From Paraburkholderia sp. (GTDB taxonomy: Bacteria > Pseudomonadota > Gammaproteobacteria > Burkholderiales > Burkholderiaceae), in the NCBI RefSeq assembly GCF_028283785.1, contig NZ_JAPWKB010000002.1, forward strand, positions 124,001-188,000: DNA of 64,000 bases, in the 5' to 3' direction. The notes under the pieces were generated by a model, which saw only the letters and a list, made by a program, of their open reading frames with translations, was not told the DNA's origin and did no database searches. Below are positions 43,601 through 51,086 of the stretch, piece by piece (within the stretch, counting starts at the first letter, position 1; each line of letters begins with the position of its first letter). Both the position numbers and the translations under genes were made by a program.

Positions 43601-43947
43601 GTTCGGATCTGAACAACCTCATCCGCGCATATCAGTACTTTTACGGAGAGAGATCAGGCACCCTCTTTCTGGCGGCTCACAAATCCCTTTGGCAGTCGTT
43701 TGAAGCGCACAACGACACGAGGAATCTTCTTAGCCTTTTTCGACACAGCTCGTTTCTGTGGCGTCTATACGGGAACGATGATCGCGAACGTTCATACGTC
43801 GAAAGGCTCACCAAGGCGGCCCGCCATCTCTTGACTGAGGATGTTCTGACGGCAGACCAAGACACCGCTTATTTCTTGGTGCGCGCGACCGACTGGAAAT
43901 CCGACGGTCGAGCACTGCTTGGCAACAGCGCGTCCCTTGGTAGCTAA
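40618..43947 (+). CDS. Calcineurin-like phosphoesterase - STAND-like NTPase - helical-repeat protein (candidate defence gene)
   Basis: An intact 1109-residue protein. Residues 1-320 are a calcineurin-type phosphoesterase with all metal motifs: Asp13-x-His15 (HISDLHVG), Gly-Asp54 (SGDLTQSG), Gly-Asn93-His94-Asp95, His229-His230 (VTHHP) and Gly259-His260-x-His262 (YGHMHEAD). Residues about 390-620 look like a STAND/AAA NTPase: the P-loop position reads ADWGLGIDGFLW (426-437) without the Lys-Ser/Thr, while Walker B is TLIFDEA (Asp494-Glu495). A winged-helix-like part (about 640-720) and TPR-like helices (about 780-1040) follow. This order, effector then NTPase then sensor repeats, is that of bacterial NLR-like defence proteins. 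Sampled G+C is about 52-53%, below the neighbours. The target and trigger are unknown. Confidence 0.8.
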   Translation: MTSDQFSWLHISDLHVGQHSSGWLWPSFKAIFLDDLVRLAEVAGPLNLVVFSGDLTQSGKAEEYVALSNILADIWERLDKLGQNPPLFCVPGNHDLVRPPSTDAHVRVLKRWWDEPEVMREFWENDTNGYRNTIQNAFANYTAWHEDIQKSGITALPLNQGLLPGDASASVLADGVSVGVIGLNSAFLQIGSEDYERKLALDPRQLNAVTGDDPSAWCSRHDVNFLVTHHPSTWLHEKAHRDFQSEIYASGRFTAHLYGHMHEADAVTHYRGGESVRKYVQSTSLFGLQHFKNESIERVHGYSVGKILFDQGEGTWQLWPRIARVNRAGDRLIVPDYDFPLSPGTEFLTERMLISRTAVSKAVVVAALPTVDLADAVSQSTALWDEALSTTLYPLPEQAQHLAVRPLQQKACIESLRKNKMAWICADWGLGIDGFLWSVAKRSSHDAHPVFKVNLGSYASRADFLEQFATQAGCAFSEFCKALANTGKATLIFDEAPVGMGDAATQIEHDVEALARMVQDFCPEVMVFMVSRAMPRARSLEPIELHTLDEPDTRAYIVGHPRSTPEIRTPRAVSEIFRHTDGVPGKIDEALKALRIVNLSELGSVTAGVPNAIVVASETVPQSLVNTVAELSNSPHQFVKRAFLLLKVMAILPHGESLQRLKYFENQSPFHAKQAIELLDRGLLDVRTTSILLQASGGDEERLKVLVAPRPVRDYVLSLMTEREIDALTRKATSLYFGEEWRTGRARLQKLDGALTSDDGTLLRNPHSLVLSMLTNAATWRSADKAGPILNLCRIYCGALMKGKSYRNCATVCRDVLSVVPDVGYDDDRDTLELLLATSTRMMGEHGDAKILLERLLARKRSKEVRASTLLDYALCLQSLNDPDALRVAKEIIVLTPKSYEALQARSIILEVEDEADKESQLLKLEAEARKKGANVVANNLVLARAAKLDGDSDLISALREVHMTATAAGDAYNAARAAVKLGAIILKEAGTMSRSDLNNLIRAYQYFYGERSGTLFLAAHKSLWQSFEAHNDTRNLLSLFRHSSFLWRLYGNDDRERSYVERLTKAARHLLTEDVLTADQDTAYFLVRATDWKSDGRALLGNSASLGS

Positions 43948-44224
43948 TGTCTAGCCCCAATTGCGGCTCTACGGGCCTGCGCAACGTCGCCGAATCCGGT
44001 TCTGACACGGAGGGAGTGTTGAACATGATATGGGGCTCTCCCAGTCCGAAATCCAAACTGGGATTCGGCTTCTATCCGCCGTGCTTTGGCCAATCTGACC
44101 GACCGCTTTCCGTAAGCAAGAGTGTCTCATGTGGCTCGATTTGCAACTTCCGCAGCGCCAAGCCAGGAAGACCGCCGACTCACTCCAATGGCGTATCTGC
44201 CCCGAACGACACACATCTCCCCCC
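43948..44224. other. Intergenic region after the phosphoesterase-STAND gene
   Basis: A 277-base stretch of intermediate G+C with no gene I can support. It joins the low-G+C segment to the nitrogen-scavenging operon. No terminator hairpin with a T run was seen. Confidence 0.4.
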
Positions 44225-44641
44225 TCACCCCCGCATCAAACTCACATGCGCCGCAACCACGCGCCAGCCACCCGCCGTCTTCACCCAGGTCTGACTCTGC
44301 CGACCAATCCGCGGATCACCATCGCGCTGAAACTCGATGTTCGCGACCGCGAACGCATCGCCGTAAGTCGTGACGACCCGCGCAGTCACGCTACGCGCCA
44401 GCCCCGCCGACGGCCGCGACGCTCGAAACTCCCGGATCGCGTCGTACCCGTAGAGGTTTTCAGTCGCGCCGTAACGCAGCGTGTGCGGCGAATCGAAGAA
44501 CAATGCGTCCAGCACCGCGACGTCGTTCGTGACGAGCGCCTGCTCGTACGCATCGAACGCGGCGTTCACTTGCGCAAGCACGTCCGGTCGGTTGATCTCG
44601 GGGGTGGGTTCCGTTGTGTTCATCGCGTAGGTATCGGTCAT
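44225..44641 (-). CDS. atzH: AtzH/HpxZ family (SnoaL-like) hydrolase
   Basis: A 138-residue protein of the HpxZ/AtzH family, with a cystatin/NTF2-like fold: VLAQVNAAFDAYEQALVTND, VLDALFFDSPHTLRYGATEN, LYGYDAIREFRASRP and ATWVKTAGGWRVVAAHVSLM-like ending (here QTWVKTAGGWRVVAAHVSLM). In Pseudomonas sp. ADP, AtzH is a decarboxylating amidohydrolase acting after AtzEG in cyanuric acid breakdown; in Klebsiella hpxZ belongs to oxalurate catabolism. The start overlaps the AtzE stop (TGATG). It is the last gene of a five-gene minus-strand operon. Confidence 0.85.
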   Translation of the reverse strand: MTDTYAMNTTEPTPEINRPDVLAQVNAAFDAYEQALVTNDVAVLDALFFDSPHTLRYGATENLYGYDAIREFRASRPSAGLARSVTARVVTTYGDAFAVANIEFQRDGDPRIGRQSQTWVKTAGGWRVVAAHVSLMRG

Positions 44642-46074
44642 CAGTCGTTTCCGCTAGAGACGGTTTGCGTTGTCGCTGCATCGAAGCACGGCGCGGGCGG
44701 GCACCAGGCCAGTTGCGCCTGTTCGAGACGACGCGCGGCGTCGAAGGCGAGGTCTTCGCGCCACGGCGGCGCGATCAGTTGTACCGCGAGCGGCAAGCCG
44801 GATGCCGTGCGCATCGGCACCGCGACCACCGGCAGGCCCAGGCACGAGATCGGTTGCGTCAGCAGGCCGAGATTCGGCCGCATCGCGAGACGCTGACCGT
44901 TCACGTCCATGAACTCGTCGCCGATCCTCGGCGCGACCACCGGCGTCGCGGGTGCGACCAGCACGTCGTAACGCTCGAACAGTTCGAGCATCCGCTTGCG
45001 CAACACCGCGCGCACGCGCTGCGCCTGCAACACCCACGCGGCAGGCAGCAACGCGCCGGAAATCAGACGGTCGCGCGACAGCGGTTCGTGCTCGTCGTAG
45101 CGCGTGCGCAAGGTCGGCATATGAAGCTGACCGCCCTCGGCTGCGGTAATCAGGAACGCCGCGCCGCGCGCCGCCGCCGCATCGGCGAAATCGACGGTCT
45201 CGGTGACGTTCAATGCACGCGATGCCGTCAACGCCATCTCGCGTGCATCGACACCGGCGTTGTCGTCGAAATAACCGCCCAGACGCGCGACCCGCAACGG
45301 CCGCCCGAGCGTGCTCGCGCTGACGGGTTCAAGCGCGCGCGCCGAGCACGCCGGATCGTACGGATCGAGATACTGCAACGCGTCGTAGGTGGCGGCGAGA
45401 TCGTCGACGCTGCGCGCGAACGCGCCCATATGATCGATGCTCGCGACGAACGGATACGTGCCATGCCGCGACAGACGCCCGTACGTGGGCTTCACGCCGA
45501 ACACGCCGCACAACGAAGCGGGCACGCGCACCGAGCCGTTGGTGTCGGTGCCGAGCGTCAACGGTACGAAACCGGCAGCGACCGCGGCCGCGCTGCCGCC
45601 CGACGAACCGCCTGCGATTCGCGTCAGATCGTGCGGATTGCGGCACACGCCGACATGCGAATTCTCGGTGGTGAAGCCATACGCGAATTCGTCCATATTC
45701 AGCGCGCCCACGAGGATCGCGCCATGCTCGCGCATCTGCCGCACCAGCGTCGAATCGGCACTGGCGGGCGCGCGATCCGCCAGCACGCGCGAACCGGCGA
45801 GCGTCGTCACGCCTTCGATATCGAACAGGTTTTTGACGGCGAACGGCACGCCTGCCAGCGGCGGCAGCTTCGCACCTTGCGCGCGCAGCGCATCGAGCCG
45901 GTCCGCGTCGGCGAGTGCGCGCCCAGCAGTCAGCGCGGTGAACGCATTCACTTTGGCATCGTGCGCGTCGATCCGGCTCAACGTGGCTTCGATCAGCTCG
46001 CGCGACGTGAATTCATGTTGCGCAAAGGCGCGCGCGATATCGAGCGCGCCGGTGGGGAAACGGGGTGTCGTCAT
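44641..46074 (-). CDS. atzE: AtzE/HpxY family amidohydrolase (amidase signature)
   Basis: A 477-residue amidase-signature enzyme. The Ser-cisSer-Lys triad is visible: Lys in FAVKNLFDIEGVTT, cis-Ser in IAGGSSGGSAAAVAAG, and nucleophile Ser in LGTDTNGSVRVPAS. The AtzE-type C-terminus ends with LPLAVQLIAPPWREDLAFDA. AtzE hydrolyses 1-carboxybiuret in the cyanuric acid pathway and needs the tiny subunit AtzG. The gene starts within the AtzG stop (ATGA), which supports the complex. The close relative HpxY acts in ureide/oxalurate breakdown, so the exact substrate remains open. Confidence 0.88.
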   Translation of the reverse strand: MTTPRFPTGALDIARAFAQHEFTSRELIEATLSRIDAHDAKVNAFTALTAGRALADADRLDALRAQGAKLPPLAGVPFAVKNLFDIEGVTTLAGSRVLADRAPASADSTLVRQMREHGAILVGALNMDEFAYGFTTENSHVGVCRNPHDLTRIAGGSSGGSAAAVAAGFVPLTLGTDTNGSVRVPASLCGVFGVKPTYGRLSRHGTYPFVASIDHMGAFARSVDDLAATYDALQYLDPYDPACSARALEPVSASTLGRPLRVARLGGYFDDNAGVDAREMALTASRALNVTETVDFADAAAARGAAFLITAAEGGQLHMPTLRTRYDEHEPLSRDRLISGALLPAAWVLQAQRVRAVLRKRMLELFERYDVLVAPATPVVAPRIGDEFMDVNGQRLAMRPNLGLLTQPISCLGLPVVAVPMRTASGLPLAVQLIAPPWREDLAFDAARRLEQAQLAWCPPAPCFDAATTQTVSSGND

Positions 46075-46271
46075 GGGCGATACACCGGTGCGGGTTCGTC
46101 GTCGGCATTCAGCGGAAAGTCGAGCACGACGGCCGCCAGCGAGGCGACCCGCGCGAACTGTTCGTGAACCCGCGCGACGGCGTCGGCAGGCAACGCGGGA
46201 AAATGAAGGTCGAGCGCCGCGTCGATATACGCGGCGTGAGACGGTTGGGAAACCTGCGAACCATCGGACAT
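46071..46271 (-). CDS. atzG: AtzG-like small subunit (DUF4089)
   Basis: A 66-residue protein, MSDGSQVSQPSHAAYIDAAL followed by DLHFPALPADAVARVHEQFA and RVASLAAVVLDFPLNADDEP. This is the DUF4089/AtzG signature: two helices that stabilise AtzE, resembling the GatC subunit of the tRNA amidotransferase. Its stop overlaps the AtzE start (ATGA). Its start lies 11 bases after the upstream amidase stop. The pairing with AtzE makes the assignment firm despite the size. Confidence 0.85.
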   Translation of the reverse strand: MSDGSQVSQPSHAAYIDAALDLHFPALPADAVARVHEQFARVASLAAVVLDFPLNADDEPAPVYRP

Positions 46272-46282
46272 AGGCAGCACCT

Positions 46283-47440
46283 TTACTGGAGTGTGGGAAA
46301 CAGACTGCGCGCGAGCGCAATCAATGCGCGGTCGCTGCCGCGCGGTCCGATCAACGACAAAGCCAGCGGCCGGTCGAGACCGTCGGCGAGCGGCACGGTG
46401 ACTTGCGGCAATCCCGCGAACGCGGCAATCGCGTTCATCGTCAGCGCGTCGCGATAAAACGCGTTGATGCTTTCCGGCGACGCGCCCTTGCCGATCAACG
46501 CGAGCGGCGTGGTCGGCTGCAGAATCACGGTCGTCTTGACCAGCAGTTCGATATTGCGTGCGAGCGTCGCGTATAACGCTTTCGCTTGCGCGACTTCGTC
46601 GTCGTCGAGAGTTTGCAGACGGGCGAAACGCGGTGCGATAGCCGGACCGAACCTCGGCCCGGTCTCGCCGATCCACGCGCCCAGCGACGCACGAATCGCG
46701 TCGTCCTGAAGCAGTTGATAGCACCGCAGCCAGCCCGCTTCGTCGCCGTCGAATACGCTGATCGCGTCGGCGGCGCCGGCGTCCATCGACATCGTGCGCA
46801 GTGCGCCCGCGTCGTCCGGTTCGTTGACCGCGCGCGCGCCGAACGCTTCGGTGCAGCGCGCGAGCGCTTTCGGCGTGTCCGCGTACGAATCGGCGAGCAG
46901 CACGTTCGCCACGCGCGCCAGCATCTCGCCGGTGCGTGCAAACCAGCCGACGGTATCGAAGCACGGCGCGAACGGCAGCACGCCATCGGCACTGATCGCG
47001 TCGTGTGTCGGACGAAACCCCCACAGTCCGCAGAACGCGGCGGGCACGCGCACCGATCCGCCGGTGTCGGTGCCGAGCGCGAAATCCACGGCGCCGCTCG
47101 CCACCGCCGACGCCGATCCGCTCGACGACCCGCCCGGCAACGCATGCGGCCAGCGCGGATTGAGCGGCGTGCCGTAGTGATGGTTGACGCCTTCGAGGCT
47201 GTACGCGAGTTCGTCGGTAATGGTCTTGCCATCCACCGACGCCCCCGCCGCCAGCAACGCCGACACGCTCGGCGCGTGGCGGCTGGCCGGTTGGTGCGTG
47301 GCGAGCCAGTCGGGATTGCCGCCACCCGTCACCACGCCTTCGACGTCGATCAGATCTTTCACGCCGAAGCGCAAGCCGTCGAGCAGACCGCTGCCGGTTG
47401 CCGCGACATGAAGCCGGGGACCGGGCATGAATGCGTTCAT
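46283..47440 (-). CDS. Amidase-signature family hydrolase
   Basis: A 385-residue amidase. The catalytic elements are Lys in FGVKDLIDVEGVVTGGG, cis-Ser in LPGGSSSGSASAVASG and nucleophile Ser in LGTDTGGSVRVPAAF. It is shorter than allophanate hydrolase AtzF and has no C-terminal extension, so AtzF function is not shown. The ATG at 47440 is chosen because GAGGAGA stands seven bases upstream; ATG 47446 is too close to it. It lies between an isochorismatase-fold hydrolase and AtzG in a tightly packed operon, so it probably hydrolyses an amide intermediate of the same pathway. Confidence 0.87.
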   Translation of the reverse strand: MNAFMPGPRLHVAATGSGLLDGLRFGVKDLIDVEGVVTGGGNPDWLATHQPASRHAPSVSALLAAGASVDGKTITDELAYSLEGVNHHYGTPLNPRWPHALPGGSSSGSASAVASGAVDFALGTDTGGSVRVPAAFCGLWGFRPTHDAISADGVLPFAPCFDTVGWFARTGEMLARVANVLLADSYADTPKALARCTEAFGARAVNEPDDAGALRTMSMDAGAADAISVFDGDEAGWLRCYQLLQDDAIRASLGAWIGETGPRFGPAIAPRFARLQTLDDDEVAQAKALYATLARNIELLVKTTVILQPTTPLALIGKGASPESINAFYRDALTMNAIAAFAGLPQVTVPLADGLDRPLALSLIGPRGSDRALIALARSLFPTLQ

Positions 47441-47451
47441 CGCCATTCTCC

Positions 47452-48255
47452 TCAGGCGTCGCGTTGCAGCGCGTCCGCCAGTTGCGTCGAATTCGCCACG
47501 AAACCAAAGCACTTCTTCACGTTCCATACCGTGGCTTCCGTACAGAACGCCGGCGACGACGTCGCGCAGCAGTCTTCCAGCAACACGCAGCCGTAGCCGA
47601 GAAAATTCGCGTCGGTCAACGTGTGCAGCACGCATTGATCGGTGTTGACGCCCGCGAAGAACACCGTGCGCACGCCCAGATTGCGCAGGATGCTGTCGAG
47701 CGGCGTGTCCCAGAACCCGCTGATCCGGTATTTGTCGACGCAGATATCGTTGGGCTCGGGCGCGAGTTCATCGACCACCGCCGCGGCCCACGAATCCTTC
47801 TCCAGCACATGCGCGCCATGCTCCGGCAACGGCTCGCCGAGACCGATTCCCGTGCCGGTCGGCTTGTACAGATGCAGCTGGTTCGGCGGCATGTTCGCGA
47901 GGTCGGGCCGGTTGCCCCAGTTGACCCAGATCACCGGCACGCCCGCTTGCCGCGCGATCGGCAGCACGCGCTGCAATGGTGCAATCGGCGCGCGGTCCGC
48001 GTCGTAGTCGCCCCCAAGATGGGCAACCCAACCTCCTTTGGTGCAGAAGTCATTCTGCATATCGATCACCACGATCGCCGCTTTCCCGAGGTCGAAACGC
48101 ACCTGTTGCGGCGCCGAATCGAGTGTCGTCAGACGCGGCGCGGGTGTCGGCGGCGCCATATCGACAAGCGCGGGCGTGGCCGTCCAGCGGGTCTGCGCGG
48201 ACCGGCCGAGCGGGCCGGAAAGCGTTGCGGCATCGGGTTTCAGCGCTGTATCCAA
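47452..48255 (-). CDS. Isochorismatase-fold cysteine hydrolase (biuret hydrolase-like)
   Basis: A protein of about 267 residues of the cysteine hydrolase family. The Asp-Lys-Cys triad is visible: Asp in AAIVVIDMQNDFC, Lys in ICVDKYRISGFWDTPLD, and Cys in FFAGVNTDQCVLHTLTDANF. Biuret hydrolase, ureidoacrylate hydrolase and carbamoyl-type amidases share this fold; the genes next to it (AtzE/G/H) favour a biuret- or ureide-like substrate. A TTG at 48255 is used because AGGAGA lies five bases upstream. It is the first gene of the minus-strand operon, divergent from the BMP transporter. Confidence 0.82.
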   Translation of the reverse strand: MDTALKPDAATLSGPLGRSAQTRWTATPALVDMAPPTPAPRLTTLDSAPQQVRFDLGKAAIVVIDMQNDFCTKGGWVAHLGGDYDADRAPIAPLQRVLPIARQAGVPVIWVNWGNRPDLANMPPNQLHLYKPTGTGIGLGEPLPEHGAHVLEKDSWAAAVVDELAPEPNDICVDKYRISGFWDTPLDSILRNLGVRTVFFAGVNTDQCVLHTLTDANFLGYGCVLLEDCCATSSPAFCTEATVWNVKKCFGFVANSTQLADALQRDA

Positions 48256-48388
48256 AGTTTTCTCCTGAGTCGTGACGACCGTTATGACGCGTGGCGCGCG
48301 ACGCCTTTTTCGCGTCGCTTCGCAATCCGTGGCATTCACCCCGATCACATTGCATATCGCATACCGCCTGCACGTTCCCGCTCGCAGA

Positions 48389-48403
48389 TGGCATCAAAGT
48401 TGC
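48389..48403 (+). promoter_or_regulatory. Candidate sigma-54 promoter of the BMP transporter operon
   Basis: TGGCATCAAAGTTGC matches the -24/-12 consensus TGGCAC-N5-TTGC with exact GG-GC spacing. It lies 62 bases before the binding-protein ATG. Sigma-54 control through NtrC would fit a nitrogen-scavenging transporter. No activator site was identified. Confidence 0.6.
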
Positions 48404-48465
48404 GTTGTGCGTTTCGTTCATGAATAACCTACTTACCCAAACTCAACGCAAAAGGAATGCCAGTG

Positions 48466-49485
48466 ATGAAACCCACCAAGCCGCTCCCGTCACGTATCGG
48501 CGCTCGCCGTCTGGTGTCGCGCACGCTCGTCGCGGCCACGCTCGTCGCCGTCGGTGCGCCCGCGTTCTTCATGAGCGCTGCGCACGCGGACGACGCAATG
48601 CGGGTCGGCGTGCTGATTCCCGGTTCGAAGACGGACAAGGGCTGGATGGAATCGGGCTATGACGGCGTGGTCGCCGCGCAGAAGGAATTCGGCCCGAAGC
48701 TGAAGACGCAGATCATCGAAAACATCAACTACGCGGACATGGAACAGGCGCTGACCAATCTCGCGTCGAAGAACCAGCTGGTGATCGGTGTCGGTGGACA
48801 GACGCAGGCGGCGGTGATCAAGATAGCCAAGCGTTTTCCGAACGTGAAGTTCTCGATCGTTGGCGGCAGCAAGGGTGAGACGATGCCGCCGAACGTCGCC
48901 GGATACGACGTGAAGCAGGCCGAAATCGCGTTCGTCGCGGGCGCGGCGGCAGCGATGCTGACGAAGACCAATGCGGTGAGCTACGTGGGCGGCATGGAGA
49001 TTCCGTCGATCGTGAACGCGGGCAAGGAATTCGGCAACGGCGCGCGCTACATCAATCCGAAGATCAAGTACTTCGAGAGCTACACCGGCGACTTCGACAA
49101 CGTCGCGAAAGCGCGCGAAGCCACCGCTGCCGCGATCGCCCAGGGCGCCGACATCCACTATCACATTCTCAACCTCGGCTTGCGCGGACTCGAACAGGCC
49201 GCCAAGGAAAAGAACACGCACGTGATCGGCAGCTACACGGACCGTTGCGGCAGCGATCCGCTGTACGTCGCGTACAGCATCACGGGCGTCGGCTATCAGG
49301 CGCAATACGCGATCGAGCAACTGGAAAAAGGCACGTGGCAACCGGGCTACAAGGCGTTCGGCCTCGCGATGGGACCGAAGGCGTCCGGCATGGTCGTCTG
49401 CCAGCCGACACCTGCGATGGATGCGAAGATCAAGCAGATCGAGCAGGACATCCTGAGCGGCAAGATCAAGGTGTCGGAAGGATGA
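48466..49485 (+). CDS. BMP family ABC transporter substrate-binding protein
   Basis: A binding protein of about 339 residues of the PnrA/Med/BMP family. It has an exported N-terminus (cleavage near SAAHA), then MRVGVLIPGSKTDKGWMESG, FSIVGGSKGETMPPNVAGYD, AEIAFVAGAAAAMLTKTNAV, and GSYTDRCGSDPLYVAYSITG. Family members bind nucleosides, purines and, in the triazine pathway (AtzT), guanine or hydroxytriazines. The ATG at 48466 is preferred; the ATG at 48457 touches the AAGGA ribosome site. Its stop overlaps the ATPase start (ATGA). Confidence 0.88.
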   Translation: MKPTKPLPSRIGARRLVSRTLVAATLVAVGAPAFFMSAAHADDAMRVGVLIPGSKTDKGWMESGYDGVVAAQKEFGPKLKTQIIENINYADMEQALTNLASKNQLVIGVGGQTQAAVIKIAKRFPNVKFSIVGGSKGETMPPNVAGYDVKQAEIAFVAGAAAAMLTKTNAVSYVGGMEIPSIVNAGKEFGNGARYINPKIKYFESYTGDFDNVAKAREATAAAIAQGADIHYHILNLGLRGLEQAAKEKNTHVIGSYTDRCGSDPLYVAYSITGVGYQAQYAIEQLEKGTWQPGYKAFGLAMGPKASGMVVCQPTPAMDAKIKQIEQDILSGKIKVSEG

Positions 49486-51086
49486 GTCCCGCCGCCGCTT
49501 CTGCTCACGCCGCGCCGCGCGCAGACGCGGCGCCGATCCTGTCGTTGACGGGGATCGGCAAACGCTTCGGCACGTTTCAGGCGCTCGACGATGTGTCGCT
49601 CGACCTGATGCCGGGCGATGTCCATTGCCTGCTCGGCGAAAACGGTGCAGGCAAATCCACGCTGTGCAACGTGATCTTCGGCGTGCATCAGCCGGATGCG
49701 GGTTCGATGCGTGTCGATGGCGCGCCGTACCAGCCGCGCAATCCGCGCGAGGCGCTGACGCACGGCATCGCGATGGTCCACCAGCATTTCAGCCTCGTCG
49801 ACGATGCGACCGTGCTCGACAATCTGCTGCTCGGCCAGGCACGCGGCTGGCTCGATCGTACGGCGCATGCGAAGCGCATCCAGGCCGTGCTCGACAGCGT
49901 CGGGCTCGAACTGCCGCTCGACGCGCGGATTGCGGATCTGTCGGTCGGTGAGCGGCAACGGGTCGAAATCGTCAAATGCCTGATGCGCGAGCCGCGTCTG
50001 CTGCTGCTCGACGAACCGACCGCCGTGCTGCTGCCCGCGCAGATCGATGCGCTGCTCGACACCTGCGCGCGGGTCGCCGCGCGCGGCTGCGCGGTCGTGC
50101 TGGTTACGCATAAACTGAAGGAAATCTCGCGGATCGCGTCGCACGCCACCGTGCTGCAATCGGGGCGCGTGGTCGCGCGATCGGATGCGCCTTCGACCGA
50201 CATCGACCGGCTGGTTCACGCGATGATCCATCGCGCGTCGCACGATACGCCGGAGGCGAACGAAGCGAACACGATGAACCGACTGTCGCTGGTCGAGGCC
50301 GCGAGTCCGTCGCCGTATTCGCGGCCGCTCAACGACGAGGTGTTGCAGATCGACGCGCTCAGCGCCACCGACGCCGACGGCGTCACCCGCCTCTCGGACT
50401 GCACGCTGGTCGTCAATCGCGGCGAGATCGTCGGGATTGCGGGCGTCGAAGGCAACGGCCAGAGCGAACTCGGCGCGGTGCTCGCCGGGATGATGCCGGC
50501 CGCCGGCGGGCGCTTCTTCATCGCGGGCAACGACATGACGCAAGCCAGTCCGCGCGCGTTGACCCAGGCGGGCGTCGGCATCGTGCCGGAAGACCGTCAC
50601 GCGGTGGGTTGCGTGACCGGCATGAGCCTCGCCGACAACCTGCTGCTCAATCACCTCGACCGCTACACGCGCGGCGGTTTTTTGCGCCGACGCGCGATGC
50701 GCGATGCCGCGCTCGAACTGATGACACGCTTCGACGTGCGCGCGAGCGGCCCCGATGCGCTGTTCGGCGGGCTGTCGGGCGGCAACCAGCAAAAGGCCGT
50801 GCTCGCGCGCGAACTGACGCTCGATCCGCTGCTGTTTCTGCTCGCCGCGCAACCCACCCGAGGTCTCGACGTCGGTGCGGTCGCGGCAGTCTACGGCCAT
50901 ATCCGCGCGGCCCGCGATCGCGGCGTCGGCGTGTTGCTGATTTCTTCCGAACTCGACGAACTGATGAGCGTCGCCGACCGCATCGTCGTGCTATATCGCG
51001 GCCGCATCATGGGCAGTTGCACGCCCGAAGCGGCCAATCGCGCGCGTATCGGTGCATGGATGGCCGGCGCTGGAGACACTGCATGA
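49482..51086 (+). CDS. ABC transporter ATP-binding protein with two nucleotide-binding domains
   Basis: A 534-residue double ATPase of the YufO/NupA or RbsA type. Domain one: Walker A LLGENGAGKSTLCN, Q loop region IAMVHQHFSLV, signature LSVGERQRVEIVKCL, Walker B LLLLDEPTAVLLPAQIDAL. Domain two (from about 300) has the degenerate P-loop GVEGNGQSELG, signature LSGGNQQKAVLARELT, and Walker B LLFLLAAQPTRGLDVGA. Asymmetric pairs like this drive nucleoside-type importers. Start and stop overlap the neighbouring genes (ATGA at both ends), so translation is coupled throughout. Confidence 0.92.
   Translation: MSPAAASAHAAPRADAAPILSLTGIGKRFGTFQALDDVSLDLMPGDVHCLLGENGAGKSTLCNVIFGVHQPDAGSMRVDGAPYQPRNPREALTHGIAMVHQHFSLVDDATVLDNLLLGQARGWLDRTAHAKRIQAVLDSVGLELPLDARIADLSVGERQRVEIVKCLMREPRLLLLDEPTAVLLPAQIDALLDTCARVAARGCAVVLVTHKLKEISRIASHATVLQSGRVVARSDAPSTDIDRLVHAMIHRASHDTPEANEANTMNRLSLVEAASPSPYSRPLNDEVLQIDALSATDADGVTRLSDCTLVVNRGEIVGIAGVEGNGQSELGAVLAGMMPAAGGRFFIAGNDMTQASPRALTQAGVGIVPEDRHAVGCVTGMSLADNLLLNHLDRYTRGGFLRRRAMRDAALELMTRFDVRASGPDALFGGLSGGNQQKAVLARELTLDPLLFLLAAQPTRGLDVGAVAAVYGHIRAARDRGVGVLLISSELDELMSVADRIVVLYRGRIMGSCTPEAANRARIGAWMAGAGDTA

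Noticed and set aside
40421..44224. Integrated mobile element around the phosphoesterase-STAND gene
   Set aside because: No integrase, transposase, tRNA gene, terminal inverted repeats or direct repeats could be seen at the edges, despite the low G+C.
43947..44294. Short plus-strand frame after the phosphoesterase-STAND gene as a partner of a two-gene system
   Set aside because: No ribosome site, no recognisable motif, and its end overlaps atzH; treated as non-coding.
48298..48318. GCGACGC/GCGTCGC hairpin as a riboswitch or operator in the BMP divergent region
   Set aside because: Short arms in G+C-rich sequence are common here and no conserved RNA core is visible.
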